Assembly (NCBI GenBank): GCA_963736505.1
Contig: CAVTOZ010000005.1
Coordinates: 62,001 to 126,000, forward strand
DNA from: Solirubrobacter sp963736505
Lineage (GTDB): Bacteria > Actinomycetota > Thermoleophilia > Solirubrobacterales > Solirubrobacteraceae
DNA: 64,000 nt
Reading direction: 5' to 3'
The translations under genes and the position numbers were made by a program. Under the pieces are notes generated by a model. It was not told the DNA's origin, did not search any database, and saw nothing but the letters and a program-made list of their open reading frames with translations. This document shows, piece by piece, positions 56,377-64,000 of the stretch. Within the stretch, counting starts at the first letter, position 1. Each line of letters opens with the position of its first letter.

Positions 56377-57723
56377 TCAGCGGGTCGAAAGGGTGTCTTC
56401 ACGCAACGTTGTTGCGCGGTAGGCGTCGGCGACCCGCTCGGCGAGCGCCGGCCACGCGTAGCGCTCGGCGGCGTCGATCCGCGCTGCGGCGCCGCGCCGG
56501 CGGCGTTCGGCCGGCCGGTTGACGGCTTCGACGAGCGCATTGGCCATCCCGTCCACGTCGTCGGGCTCGACGAGCCAGCCGGTCTCCCCGTGCTCGACGA
56601 TCTCGGCGGGCCCGTACGCGTCGATCGCGATCGGCGGCAGCCCGCATGCCATCCCTTCGACCAGCACCTGGCCGAACTGCTCGCGCACGGACGGGAGCAC
56701 GATCGCGTCGGCCGCCGCGAGGATGTCGGGCAGCTCGCGGTGCTCGTGCCAGCCGGCGAGGAAGACGTCCGGGACGCCGAGCCGGCGGACCGCGTCGAGC
56801 GGGTGCTCGCCCTCCCACTCGCCCGGGAAGCCGCCGACGAGCACGAGCGGCGCGCGGCGGTTGAAGCCCTCGCGGGCGCGCGCATAGGCCTCGATCAGCA
56901 GCGGCAGGCGCTTGACCTCGGTGAAGCGGCCGACGTAGAGCAGCACCGGCGACTCGCCGTCGGGCGCCTGGTCGTAGCGGACGGAGCCGGGCTCGCCGTC
57001 GGGCGACCAGCCGCGCGGCTCCTCGACCAGCAGGCGCCTCCAGACGGCGGCGCGGTCGACGGCGCGAGGCGCGAACAGCGCCGGGTCGTAGCCGTTGGGG
57101 ACCAGCACGAAGCGCTCGGGGTCGATCGGCAGGACGTCCTCGGCCCGCTCCGCCTGCGACGTCGCGGACACGATCACGCGCTCGCACGCGGCGGCCCAGC
57201 GGCGCATCCGCTCCGCCCACGCCTCGCCGTACGGCCAGCGGCGGGGGTCGCGGTCGATCGCCTCGAGCATCAGCAGCTCGGTCCCGTGCAGGTGGCCGAC
57301 GACCGGGACGCCGGGCGCCACGCGCGCGGCGGCCTCGTTGAGCGGCGTCAGGTGGTGCAGGTGGAGCACGTCGGCGTCGGCCGCGCCGGCCGACTGCAGC
57401 GCGCGCGCCCAGGCGGTGGCCTGGTGCTCGGCGGCGGCGTCGTCGAGGCACGCGAACACGCGGTCCGGGCCGCCGGGGCGGTCCTCGTAGGACGGGTGCA
57501 GCGGCGTGTTGGCCGCGAGCGGGTCGGGCGAGTGCAGCGCGGCGGTCATGTCGACCGGGCGCACGTCGAGCCCCTCGTAGAACTCGGCCGCGTCGCCCGG
57601 CAGGCCGGGCCGGGTCAGCGAGCCCGACAGCACGGTCACGCCCCAGCCGGCGCGCGGCAGCGCCCGGGCGAGGTTGCGGGCGACGTGCGCGGACCCGCCG
57701 CGGGGGAAAAAGATCAGGCCCAT
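56377..57723 (-). CDS. Glycosyltransferase family 4
   Basis: 448 residues. Begins MGLIFFPRGGSAHVARNLAR, the glycine loop of GT4; Rossmann domain 2 has VLLYVGRFTEVKRLPLLIEA and the nucleotide-sugar signature VREQFGQVLVEGMACGLPPI with Glu pair. It transfers a sugar from a nucleotide donor (GT-B fold, retaining). The acceptor is unknown. Divergent from the CzcD-like gene. Confidence 0.92.
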   Translation of the reverse strand: MGLIFFPRGGSAHVARNLARALPRAGWGVTVLSGSLTRPGLPGDAAEFYEGLDVRPVDMTAALHSPDPLAANTPLHPSYEDRPGGPDRVFACLDDAAAEHQATAWARALQSAGAADADVLHLHHLTPLNEAAARVAPGVPVVGHLHGTELLMLEAIDRDPRRWPYGEAWAERMRRWAAACERVIVSATSQAERAEDVLPIDPERFVLVPNGYDPALFAPRAVDRAAVWRRLLVEEPRGWSPDGEPGSVRYDQAPDGESPVLLYVGRFTEVKRLPLLIEAYARAREGFNRRAPLVLVGGFPGEWEGEHPLDAVRRLGVPDVFLAGWHEHRELPDILAAADAIVLPSVREQFGQVLVEGMACGLPPIAIDAYGPAEIVEHGETGWLVEPDDVDGMANALVEAVNRPAERRRRGAAARIDAAERYAWPALAERVADAYRATTLREDTLSTR

Positions 57724-57789
57724 CAGGGCGCGGTGTGAATGCGATGTAGACAGGCCGTGAACATACCCGGCGGAGGTGTCTCATCATTC

Positions 57790-58725
57790 ATGTCCGTGAG
57801 CGGGCACGACCACCACGATCACCACGGGCATTCGCACGCGCCGCCGGACGCGACGGCGCGCCGGCTGGCCATCGCCCTGGGGCTGCTGCTCGCGCTGATG
57901 GCGCTCGAGGTGACGGCGGGGATCGTCGCCTCCTCGCTGGCGCTGCTCTCCGACGCGGCGCACATGCTCACCGACGCCGGCGCGCTCGCCCTGGCACTGG
58001 TGGCGATCCGGCTCGCGAAGCGCCCGCCCAAGGGCGCGATGACGTACGGGCTGCGGCGCACGGAGATCCTCTCGGCGCAGATCAACGGCGCGACGCTGCT
58101 CGTGCTCGGGCTGCTGATCGTGGTCGAGGGCATGCGGCGGCTGGTCGAGCCGCCGGCCGTCCAGGGCGGCCTGGTGCTGGTCGTCGCGCTCGTCGGCGTC
58201 GTCGTGAACCTGGCGGCGACGCTCGTGCTGCACGGCGCGGACCGGAGCTCGCTGAACGTCGAGGGCGCGTTCCAGCACGTGCTGACCGACCTCGTCGCGT
58301 TCATCGCCACCGCGATCGCAGGCCTCGTGATCCTGCTGACCGGGTTCGACCGCGCGGACGGGATCGCGTCGCTGTTCGTCGCCGCGGTGATGCTGCGGGC
58401 GGCCTGGAGCCTGTTGCGCGACTCGGGCCGGATCTTCCTCGAGGCCGCGCCGCGCGGCGTCGACGTCGACGCGATCGGCAAGGCGATGGTCGACCAACCC
58501 GGCGTGATCGAGGTCCACGACCTGCACGTGTGGGAGGTCAGCTCGGGCTTCGTCGCGCTGTCCGCCCACGTGCGCGTCGGCGCCGACAACGACTGCCACG
58601 CCGCCCGCCGCTCGCTCGAGCGGCTGCTGCACGACGGCTACGACATCGAGCACACGACGCTGCAGGTCGACCACGAAGGCGGCGATCTGCTCCAAATCGA
58701 TGTGACGCGATCCGTGCGCGGGTAG
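57790..58725 (+). CDS. CzcD/ZitB-type cation diffusion facilitator
   Basis: 311 residues from ATG 57790. A His-rich cytoplasmic N-terminus (HDHHDHHGHSHA) precedes six membrane helices; the metal site HxxxD is in SLALLSDAAHMLTDAG and HVLTDLVAFI. The C-terminal domain has HDLHVWEVSSGF. It exports zinc and similar metals. Unlike the CDF at 25799 it has the His-rich tail of zinc-type members. GGAGGT lies 12 bases upstream of the ATG, longer than usual. Confidence 0.93.
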   Translation: MSVSGHDHHDHHGHSHAPPDATARRLAIALGLLLALMALEVTAGIVASSLALLSDAAHMLTDAGALALALVAIRLAKRPPKGAMTYGLRRTEILSAQINGATLLVLGLLIVVEGMRRLVEPPAVQGGLVLVVALVGVVVNLAATLVLHGADRSSLNVEGAFQHVLTDLVAFIATAIAGLVILLTGFDRADGIASLFVAAVMLRAAWSLLRDSGRIFLEAAPRGVDVDAIGKAMVDQPGVIEVHDLHVWEVSSGFVALSAHVRVGADNDCHAARRSLERLLHDGYDIEHTTLQVDHEGGDLLQIDVTRSVRG

Positions 58726-58735
58726 TAGTACGGGC

Positions 58736-59449
58736 ATGCGTACGGTTCTGGCGGCGTTCGCCGCTTCGCTGCTGCTGGTCGCACCCGCCGCGGCTCAGAC
58801 GACGGACACCACGCCCACGATCGCGGCCGACGGCCTCGGGACGGCGACGCTCGTGCCGGACATCGCGGACTTCCAAGCCGGCGTGCTGCGCCGCGCGCCG
58901 ACGTCGGCGGGCGCGCGCAAGTCGGCCAACGCGCGGATCGCGGCGATCGTGAAGGCGGTCAAGGCGCGCGGGGTCGCGGACGCCGACATCCAGACGACAG
59001 GGCTGAGCATCGGGCGCGAGAAGGTGGGCCGCCGCGGGCACCGGCGGGTGCGCTACGTGGCCGAGCAGTCGCTGCAGATCCGCTCGCGCGACGTGAAGGC
59101 GCTCGGCGCGCTGCTCGACGCGGTCGCGAACGCCGGCGCGGACTCGGTGCGCGCGCCCGACTTCGGCTTCGCCGATCCTTCGCAGGGCCGCCTGCTGGCC
59201 ACGCGCGCCGCGCTCGCCGACGCGCGCAAGCGCGCCGACGACGCCGCCGCCCAGACCGGGCTGCGGATCACCGGCGTGCGGACGGTCGACGTCGACCCGC
59301 AGACCGAGCCGGCGTTCTCGCAGAACGACTCCGCCTCGGGCGGCTCGTCGGGCTCGGCGAAGTCGCCGGCGGCGACGCAGGTCGAGCCCGGCACGCAGGA
59401 GTTCGACGCCCGCGTGCGCGTGATCTACACGGCGGCGCCGGTCACCTAG
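58736..59449 (+). CDS. SIMPL domain-containing secreted protein
   Basis: 237 residues. Signal peptide MRTVLAAFAASLLLVAPAAA with cleavage before QTTD. SIMPL (DUF541) domain from GLGTATLVPDIADFQAGVLR to the end, with KARGVADADIQTTGLSIGRE and SRDVKALGALLDAVANAGAD. Family members are periplasmic or surface proteins linked to oxidative stress; the function is unknown. Starts 10 bases after the zinc transporter. Confidence 0.9.
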   Translation: MRTVLAAFAASLLLVAPAAAQTTDTTPTIAADGLGTATLVPDIADFQAGVLRRAPTSAGARKSANARIAAIVKAVKARGVADADIQTTGLSIGREKVGRRGHRRVRYVAEQSLQIRSRDVKALGALLDAVANAGADSVRAPDFGFADPSQGRLLATRAALADARKRADDAAAQTGLRITGVRTVDVDPQTEPAFSQNDSASGGSSGSAKSPAATQVEPGTQEFDARVRVIYTAAPVT

Positions 59450-60218
59450 GCACGAAGAGCAGGGCGGTCGACACCGGCCGGCCGCCCGGCTCCGGCGCGT
59501 CGAACCCCTTGCGGGGCCGGTTGCGCAGGCGCCCGCCGGAGACGAGCGAGGTCGAGCCGCCGCCGTCGAGGTTGAGCGCGGTCTCGCAGTCCAGCGCCGC
59601 CATCAGCGCCGCGAGCTCCTCAAGCGTCAGCCCGGCGTCGTGGCGCGAGCGGCCGTCGCACGCGACGGCGTAGTAGCGGTCGCCGGCGAGGCCGAGCGCG
59701 GCGCGCGGGTGGCGGCCGTCGGTGATGTCGGAGTCGAACTGGCGGCTGCCGGCGGAGAAGCCCTCGGCGTCGCGCTCGCGCCGGAACACGGGCCGGCCGG
59801 CGCGCACGAGCAGCGGACCGGCCTGCAGCAGGTCGCCACGCGGCGCGGGCTCGAGCTCGTCGCGGCGCGCGATCCGCGCCGTCCCGCCCTGCACGTGCAG
59901 GCACGCCCGCACGTCGCTCCACGGCGCGTCGAAGGGGACGTGGCGGCGCGCCACGCCGCGCGTGCGGACCTCGCCGAGCGGCGCCCCGTCCGGACGCGTG
60001 AAGAAGCCGCCGACGAGCGCCTCCTCGAACCCGCGCTGCGCGCACCACGGCTCCAGCTTCGCCTGCCCGCGGAGCAGCGCCACCCGGATCTCGGTCCGCG
60101 TCGCGTCGTACGCGGCGACGTGCACCGTCGTGCGCGAGCCGTCGAGCAGCTCGAGGCGGACACGCCGTGCGCGGCGCGCGCGCGGAGCGCGGAGCGGCTC
60201 TTGGCTGGCGAAGGACAT
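59442..60218 (-). CDS. Phosphodiester glycosidase (NAGPA) family protein
   Basis: 258 residues from ATG 60218; the frame remains open upstream but with no support. Family pattern: VALVGGFF-type segment (EEALVGGFFTRPDGAPLGEV), ITDGRHPRAALGLAGDRYYA and the hallmark ALNLDGGGSTSLV near the C-terminus. Relatives remove N-acetylglucosamine phosphodiester groups or act on cell-wall polymers. No signal peptide was seen, so it may act in the cytoplasm or the start is wrong. Confidence 0.85.
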   Translation of the reverse strand: MSFASQEPLRAPRARRARRVRLELLDGSRTTVHVAAYDATRTEIRVALLRGQAKLEPWCAQRGFEEALVGGFFTRPDGAPLGEVRTRGVARRHVPFDAPWSDVRACLHVQGGTARIARRDELEPAPRGDLLQAGPLLVRAGRPVFRRERDAEGFSAGSRQFDSDITDGRHPRAALGLAGDRYYAVACDGRSRHDAGLTLEELAALMAALDCETALNLDGGGSTSLVSGGRLRNRPRKGFDAPEPGGRPVSTALLFVPR

Positions 60219-60367
60219 CGAGTACAGGATCGTCCGGGTTACGGCGGATCGTGTGAACAGCCCGTTGGCATAGTTCGCGTCTACGCCCGGTCGGTTACGC
60301 GCGGCGGTCCCGACCGGGACCGCGATCGCCGCCCGCGCCGGAGACCGGCGACGCCGGTCGCGGCGCG

Positions 60368-62557
60368 TCACCGCACCGCGTACGCGATCTCGCGGGCTGG
60401 CGTGACCGACCACTCCCCGCGCGTCCAGCGCACGACGGTCCCGTCGGCGAGGCGGGCGACCGCGCGGCCGGACGGCGGCTCGCCCCATAGCGTCGCCTCC
60501 AAAGGCCGCTCACGCTCCGGCGTGTCGCCCAGGCCGCCCGCCACGTGGCCGGCCGGGTGGGTGACGATCACGGCGCCTCGGCGGACCCAGACGGGGATGC
60601 GGGACAGCGGCGCCGCGGCGCGGACGGTCCCGCCGCCGCTCACCTCGGCCCCCGTCCACATGTCGATCCAGTCCCCGCGCGGGAGGTCGACCTCGACCTC
60701 GCGGGCGCCGGCCTCGAGCACCGGCGCGACCCAGAGCGACGGGCCGTAGCCGTACGCGTCGGCGATCGCCCAGCCGCGCGCGTCGCCGGCGTCGCTCAGC
60801 AGCAGCGGGCGCACGATCGGCAGTCCGGTTCGCGCCGCTGTCCATGCCGCGGCGCGCACGTAGGGCACGAGCCGCTCGTGCAGCAGGACGTGCTCGCGGT
60901 ACACCCGCAGCGTCTCGGCGTCGTAGGTCCACGGCTCCTGCTGGAAGCGCGCGTGCGCCTGCATCAGCGGCGTGAAGCAGCCGAACTGGACCCAGCGCAG
61001 CAGCAGCTCCTTCGGGCAGCGCGCCATCAGGCGCTCGCCGAGGTAGCCGCCGACGTCGTGCGACCAGTTGGAGATGCCGGAGGCGGCCGCCGTCAGCGTC
61101 GCGGCCACCAACGTCCGCAGCGACCAGAAGTCCGACGGCTGATCGCCGCCCCAGGTGATCCCGATCGCCTGGTGCCCGGTCCAGCCGGGGCGCGCGAACA
61201 GGACGCCCTCGCCCGGGTGGACCTCGTCGAGCGCGCGCTGCATCGAGCGCCGGTACTCGAGCCCGTGGCCCCACGCGAACTCCGCGCCCGTGCGGCCGTC
61301 GGAGAACCGCACGCCGTCCGGCAGGTACCAGCCCTCGCCGTCGTCGGCCTTGATCCCGGCGACGCCGAGCGAGAGCACCCGCTTGGCCTGCGAGCGCCAC
61401 CACGCCTCGGCCTGCGGCGACGTGAAGTCGACCGGCGAGCCCGTGCCCATCCACCAGCGCGCGACGAACGGCTCGTCGCCCTCGCGCACGTAGTGCGGCA
61501 CGCCCTCCGCGTAGTTCGACGCGGGCGCGGCGTGCAGCCGGGCGGACTCGGCGTCCGGCGGCCGCTGGCCGTCGTTGGACTCGATATTGACCCACGGCGT
61601 CACCCACACCACCGTGCGCACGCCGGAGGCCCGCATCCGCCTGATCAGTGCAGGCGCGTCCGGGAACTGGTGCGGGTTGAACTCCCACGTGTTGTATTGC
61701 GTCTCCCACGGCGAGTCGAGCACGATCGCGTCGAGCGGGAGCGAGTGCTCCGCGTAGCCGTCGAAGTCCTCCTCGACGTCGCGCTGGTGCTCGTAGACGT
61801 CGCGGCTCTTCCAGTGCCCGTACGCCCACTCCGGGAGCACGGCCGGGAGCCCGGTCGCGCGCAGGAACGCGCGCAGCCGCGCCAGCGGCGTCGACTGGCA
61901 GAAGAGGTGCACGCGCAGCGGGCCGGCGACGCGGCGGGTCGAGATCGCCAGCTCGTCGCCGAGCTCGAAGCGCGCGCCGTGCCCCGCGGTCTCGACCCAG
62001 GCCGCCCAGCCGCGCGAGCCGAGCAGCCACGGCACGGGCGCGTAGTCGCCCTGCGGGATGCCGCCGAGCTCGAGCATGTCGGGCGGGCAGTCCGGCCCGG
62101 TGTAGCGGCGGTCGGCGCCGAGCTGGAGCGAGCGGCCCGCCTGGTCGACGTGCAGCCCGTGCCGCGCGCCGAGCCCGCTGAAGCGCTGCTCCGGATGCCC
62201 CGGCGCGACCAGCGCGACGCGGTGGAACGGCTCCGGCACGGTCACCGTGAGCGTGACCTGGTCGTCGGCGAGCGAGACCGCGAACGTCCCGCGGCTGCCG
62301 TCGGAGAGCTCGAGCTCGCCGCCGGCGCAGGCGACGGCGTCGACCGGATCGCCGAGCTCCTCCATCGCCACGAGGCCTTCGGTGAGCCCGATGAACTGGT
62401 CGTCGGCGGTCCCCGTCCAGGCCCGGACGGTCGCCGGGCCGAACACGCGCCGGCCGTCGCGGTGCACGACGATCGAGAACGGTCGCGGGGTGATATCCAC
62501 GGATACGCGCACCGTGCGAGCTTCGACGGAGCGGTCCGTTTGTGCACTTCCGTTCAC
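60368..62557 (-). CDS. Glycoside hydrolase family 31
   Basis: 729 residues from GTG 62557. Beta-sandwich N-terminus, then the catalytic barrel: LPLDAIVLDSPWE, nucleophile Asp in GIKADDGEGW, acid/base Asp in WGGDQPSDFWSL, and the C-terminal domains with VYREHVLLHERLVPYV. GH31 enzymes split alpha-glucosides or alpha-xylosides (YicI type), or act as transglycosidases; specificity is not clear. A xylose-like ABC system at 1-2033 makes alpha-xylosidase an option. Divergent from the PHP gene. Confidence 0.9.
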   Translation of the reverse strand: MNGSAQTDRSVEARTVRVSVDITPRPFSIVVHRDGRRVFGPATVRAWTGTADDQFIGLTEGLVAMEELGDPVDAVACAGGELELSDGSRGTFAVSLADDQVTLTVTVPEPFHRVALVAPGHPEQRFSGLGARHGLHVDQAGRSLQLGADRRYTGPDCPPDMLELGGIPQGDYAPVPWLLGSRGWAAWVETAGHGARFELGDELAISTRRVAGPLRVHLFCQSTPLARLRAFLRATGLPAVLPEWAYGHWKSRDVYEHQRDVEEDFDGYAEHSLPLDAIVLDSPWETQYNTWEFNPHQFPDAPALIRRMRASGVRTVVWVTPWVNIESNDGQRPPDAESARLHAAPASNYAEGVPHYVREGDEPFVARWWMGTGSPVDFTSPQAEAWWRSQAKRVLSLGVAGIKADDGEGWYLPDGVRFSDGRTGAEFAWGHGLEYRRSMQRALDEVHPGEGVLFARPGWTGHQAIGITWGGDQPSDFWSLRTLVAATLTAAASGISNWSHDVGGYLGERLMARCPKELLLRWVQFGCFTPLMQAHARFQQEPWTYDAETLRVYREHVLLHERLVPYVRAAAWTAARTGLPIVRPLLLSDAGDARGWAIADAYGYGPSLWVAPVLEAGAREVEVDLPRGDWIDMWTGAEVSGGGTVRAAAPLSRIPVWVRRGAVIVTHPAGHVAGGLGDTPERERPLEATLWGEPPSGRAVARLADGTVVRWTRGEWSVTPAREIAYAVR

Positions 62558-62623
62558 AACACGGTCACCACCTGGTGCCCGCTTGGTCACAAAGAGCGCG
62601 GTTTGCAGCCCGAATCTGTAGTC

Positions 62624-64000
62624 ATGACCGACAGCCGCGCGGACCTGCACTGCCACTCCACCGCGTCCCAGGTCTCCAAGCTCGGTGTCCAGCGAGCGCT
62701 CGGCCTGCCGGAGTGCGCAACGCCCCCGGAAGAGGTCTATGACCTGGCCAAGCGCCGGGGCATGGATTTCGTCACGATCACCGACCACGACACGATCGAC
62801 GGCGTCCTCGAGATCGCCGGCCGGCCGGACGTGTTCATCTCCGAGGAGCTGACCGCGCGCTTCCGCGGCGAGGCGCAGGCGGTGCACATCCTCTGCTACG
62901 GGATCACGCCGGACGACCACGACTGGCTGCAGGCGCACGCCGGCGACGTCGAAGTCGTCGCGAGCTACCTCCACGAGCGCGAGATCACGTCCGCGCTGGC
63001 GCACCCGTTCTACGCCGTCGAGGCGCCGCTGCAGCCACGCCATCGCCGCTGGCTGGCGCAGCGGTTCTCGATCTGGGAGGTGCGCAACGGCTCGCGCGCC
63101 CGCGAGCTCAACCACCCGGCCGCGATCTACGTCGACACACACGGCGGCACCGGGGTCGGCGGCTCCGACGACCACGCCGGCGTCGACATCGGCCGCACGT
63201 GGTCCATGACGCCGCACGCCGCGACGCCGGAGGAGTTCCTCGCCCACATCCGCGCCGGCCGCGTGAGCGCCCACGGCGAGCAGGGCTCGGCCGCCAAGTG
63301 GGCGCACGCCGCGATGGCGCTGGCCGTGCGCGCGCTGGGCCGCGGCGAGTCCGACGCCGCGCCGGACCCTGAGGCCGTCCTGCGGATGGTCGAGCGCGTG
63401 ATGACCGAGGGCGACGCCCGCACCGGCGCGATCGGCCACGACCTCGGCCCCGAGGACGCCCGCGCGCTGCTGCGCGCGTGGCTCGACGCGGTCGACCTGC
63501 GCATGAGCGAGCGCGAGCTGCTGACGCTGCTGCAGTCCGACGGCTTCTCGCACGCCGACCTCGAGCGCCGCGCCCGCCGCTGCCACGAGCGCCGCCTGCA
63601 GCGCGCCGTCGGCGACGCGCTCGGCGCGCCCTCGTTCGACACGCTCGGCGCCGCCGCCCAGGACCTCTTCACCGCCTGCTTCGCCGCGATCCCGTACGCG
63701 CCGGCGACGGCCTTCCTCGGGCGCGAGAAGGGCAAGCTCGCCACGCGCGACCACGAGCCCGTGCGCGTCGCGCTGGTCGCCGACGGCATCGGCGGGATGC
63801 ACGGCGTCACGCACACGCTCGACGAGATCCGCGAGCGCGGCGTGCCGGGCTTCGAGGTCGAGGTGATCGGCACCGACGCCAACGTGGACCGGCGCCTGAG
63901 CGCCGTCGCCGAGGTCGACATCCCGTTCTACCCCGGCCTGCGCGTCGGGGTCCCGTCGCTGCCCGCGGTCGTCGAGGCGCTGGCGGAGGGCCGCTACGGC
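62624..64000 (+). CDS. PHP-domain protein fused to glycosyltransferase (3' end beyond window)
   Basis: The first 459 codons from ATG 62624. PHP phosphoesterase domain: ADLHCHSTAS (metal ligands), DFVTITDHDTIDG, EREITSALAHPFYAV and GGSDDHAGVDIG. A helical connector follows (residues about 220-380), then the start of a GT-B fold, VRVALVADGIGGMHGVTHTL. Such fusions combine a metal phosphoesterase with a glycosyltransferase, perhaps for a phosphosugar lipid. The C-terminal donor-binding half is not visible. ATG chosen as the first in frame. Confidence 0.88.
   Translation, partial: MTDSRADLHCHSTASQVSKLGVQRALGLPECATPPEEVYDLAKRRGMDFVTITDHDTIDGVLEIAGRPDVFISEELTARFRGEAQAVHILCYGITPDDHDWLQAHAGDVEVVASYLHEREITSALAHPFYAVEAPLQPRHRRWLAQRFSIWEVRNGSRARELNHPAAIYVDTHGGTGVGGSDDHAGVDIGRTWSMTPHAATPEEFLAHIRAGRVSAHGEQGSAAKWAHAAMALAVRALGRGESDAAPDPEAVLRMVERVMTEGDARTGAIGHDLGPEDARALLRAWLDAVDLRMSERELLTLLQSDGFSHADLERRARRCHERRLQRAVGDALGAPSFDTLGAAAQDLFTACFAAIPYAPATAFLGREKGKLATRDHEPVRVALVADGIGGMHGVTHTLDEIRERGVPGFEVEVIGTDANVDRRLSAVAEVDIPFYPGLRVGVPSLPAVVEALAEGRYG

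Overview
The window is very GC-rich bacterial DNA with short intergenic gaps, frequent GTG and TTG starts and many 4-base ATGA or GTGA gene overlaps. The gene content suggests a free-living aerobic actinobacterium of the Thermoleophilia (Solirubrobacter/Conexibacter-like): a MoeZ/sulfur-carrier pair, WS/DGAT acyltransferase, NarL-type two-component system, MoxR/DUF58 cluster and many secreted proteins with Thr/Pro linkers. That placement is an inference from style and content. No rRNA, tRNA, CRISPR array or complete insertion sequence was seen, and no gene-free gap exceeds 300 bases.

Layout. 1-2033: a xylose-binding-type lipoprotein (cut by the left edge) and the ROK regulator next to it; their two promoters have the same geometry. 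2078-9407: an envelope cluster of two RDD proteins, a divergent SpoIIM-family protein, and DUF58, MoxR, DUF4350, DUF4129 and a polytopic membrane protein. 9437-10912: a MoeZ-like rhodanese/adenylyltransferase and a ubiquitin-like sulfur carrier whose Gly-Gly is followed by two extra residues. 11032-16160: histidine kinase, response regulator, SCO copper chaperone and an unusual SF2 helicase with a membrane-like C-terminal part, ending in a 59-bp tandem repeat. 16304-25760: small ORFs, a polytopic membrane protein, a secreted protein, a degenerate thioredoxin-fold protein, a phosphoesterase, a CoA-transferase, a GGDEF-EAL protein and ispH. 25799-33528: a cation transporter coupled to a PLP enzyme, an M28-type lipoprotein, an acyl-CoA dehydrogenase, a TauE-like transporter and a WS/DGAT. 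33532-38093: DUF59, STAS, SRPBCC, FxsA, HAD and two proteins sharing a lipocalin-like signature. 38090-50185: a large M36 protease, a glycosidase-like protein, a flavin monooxygenase, Nudix, a cysteine-desulfurase-like protein, an MFS exporter, an SDR, a GlsB-like protein and a beta-helix protein. 50243-56253: gltB-gltD glutamate synthase. 56377-64000: a glycosyltransferase, a CzcD-type transporter, SIMPL, a phosphodiester glycosidase, a GH31 enzyme and a PHP-glycosyltransferase fusion cut by the right edge.

The most unusual signal is a family of intergenic elements built on two tandem mini-hairpins joined by a GTGACGA-like linker. There are four cores: one inside the moxR/DUF58 cluster, one inside a 200-bp element with terminal inverted repeats, and two in opposite orientation inside a 224-bp imperfect palindrome. 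The 200-bp element appears to supply the start codon and first 14 residues of the M28 lipoprotein. Other points of note are the matched ROK promoters, the extended sulfur-carrier tail, a hairpin that hides a ribosome binding site, and two genes (STAS and M36) without a good canonical start.
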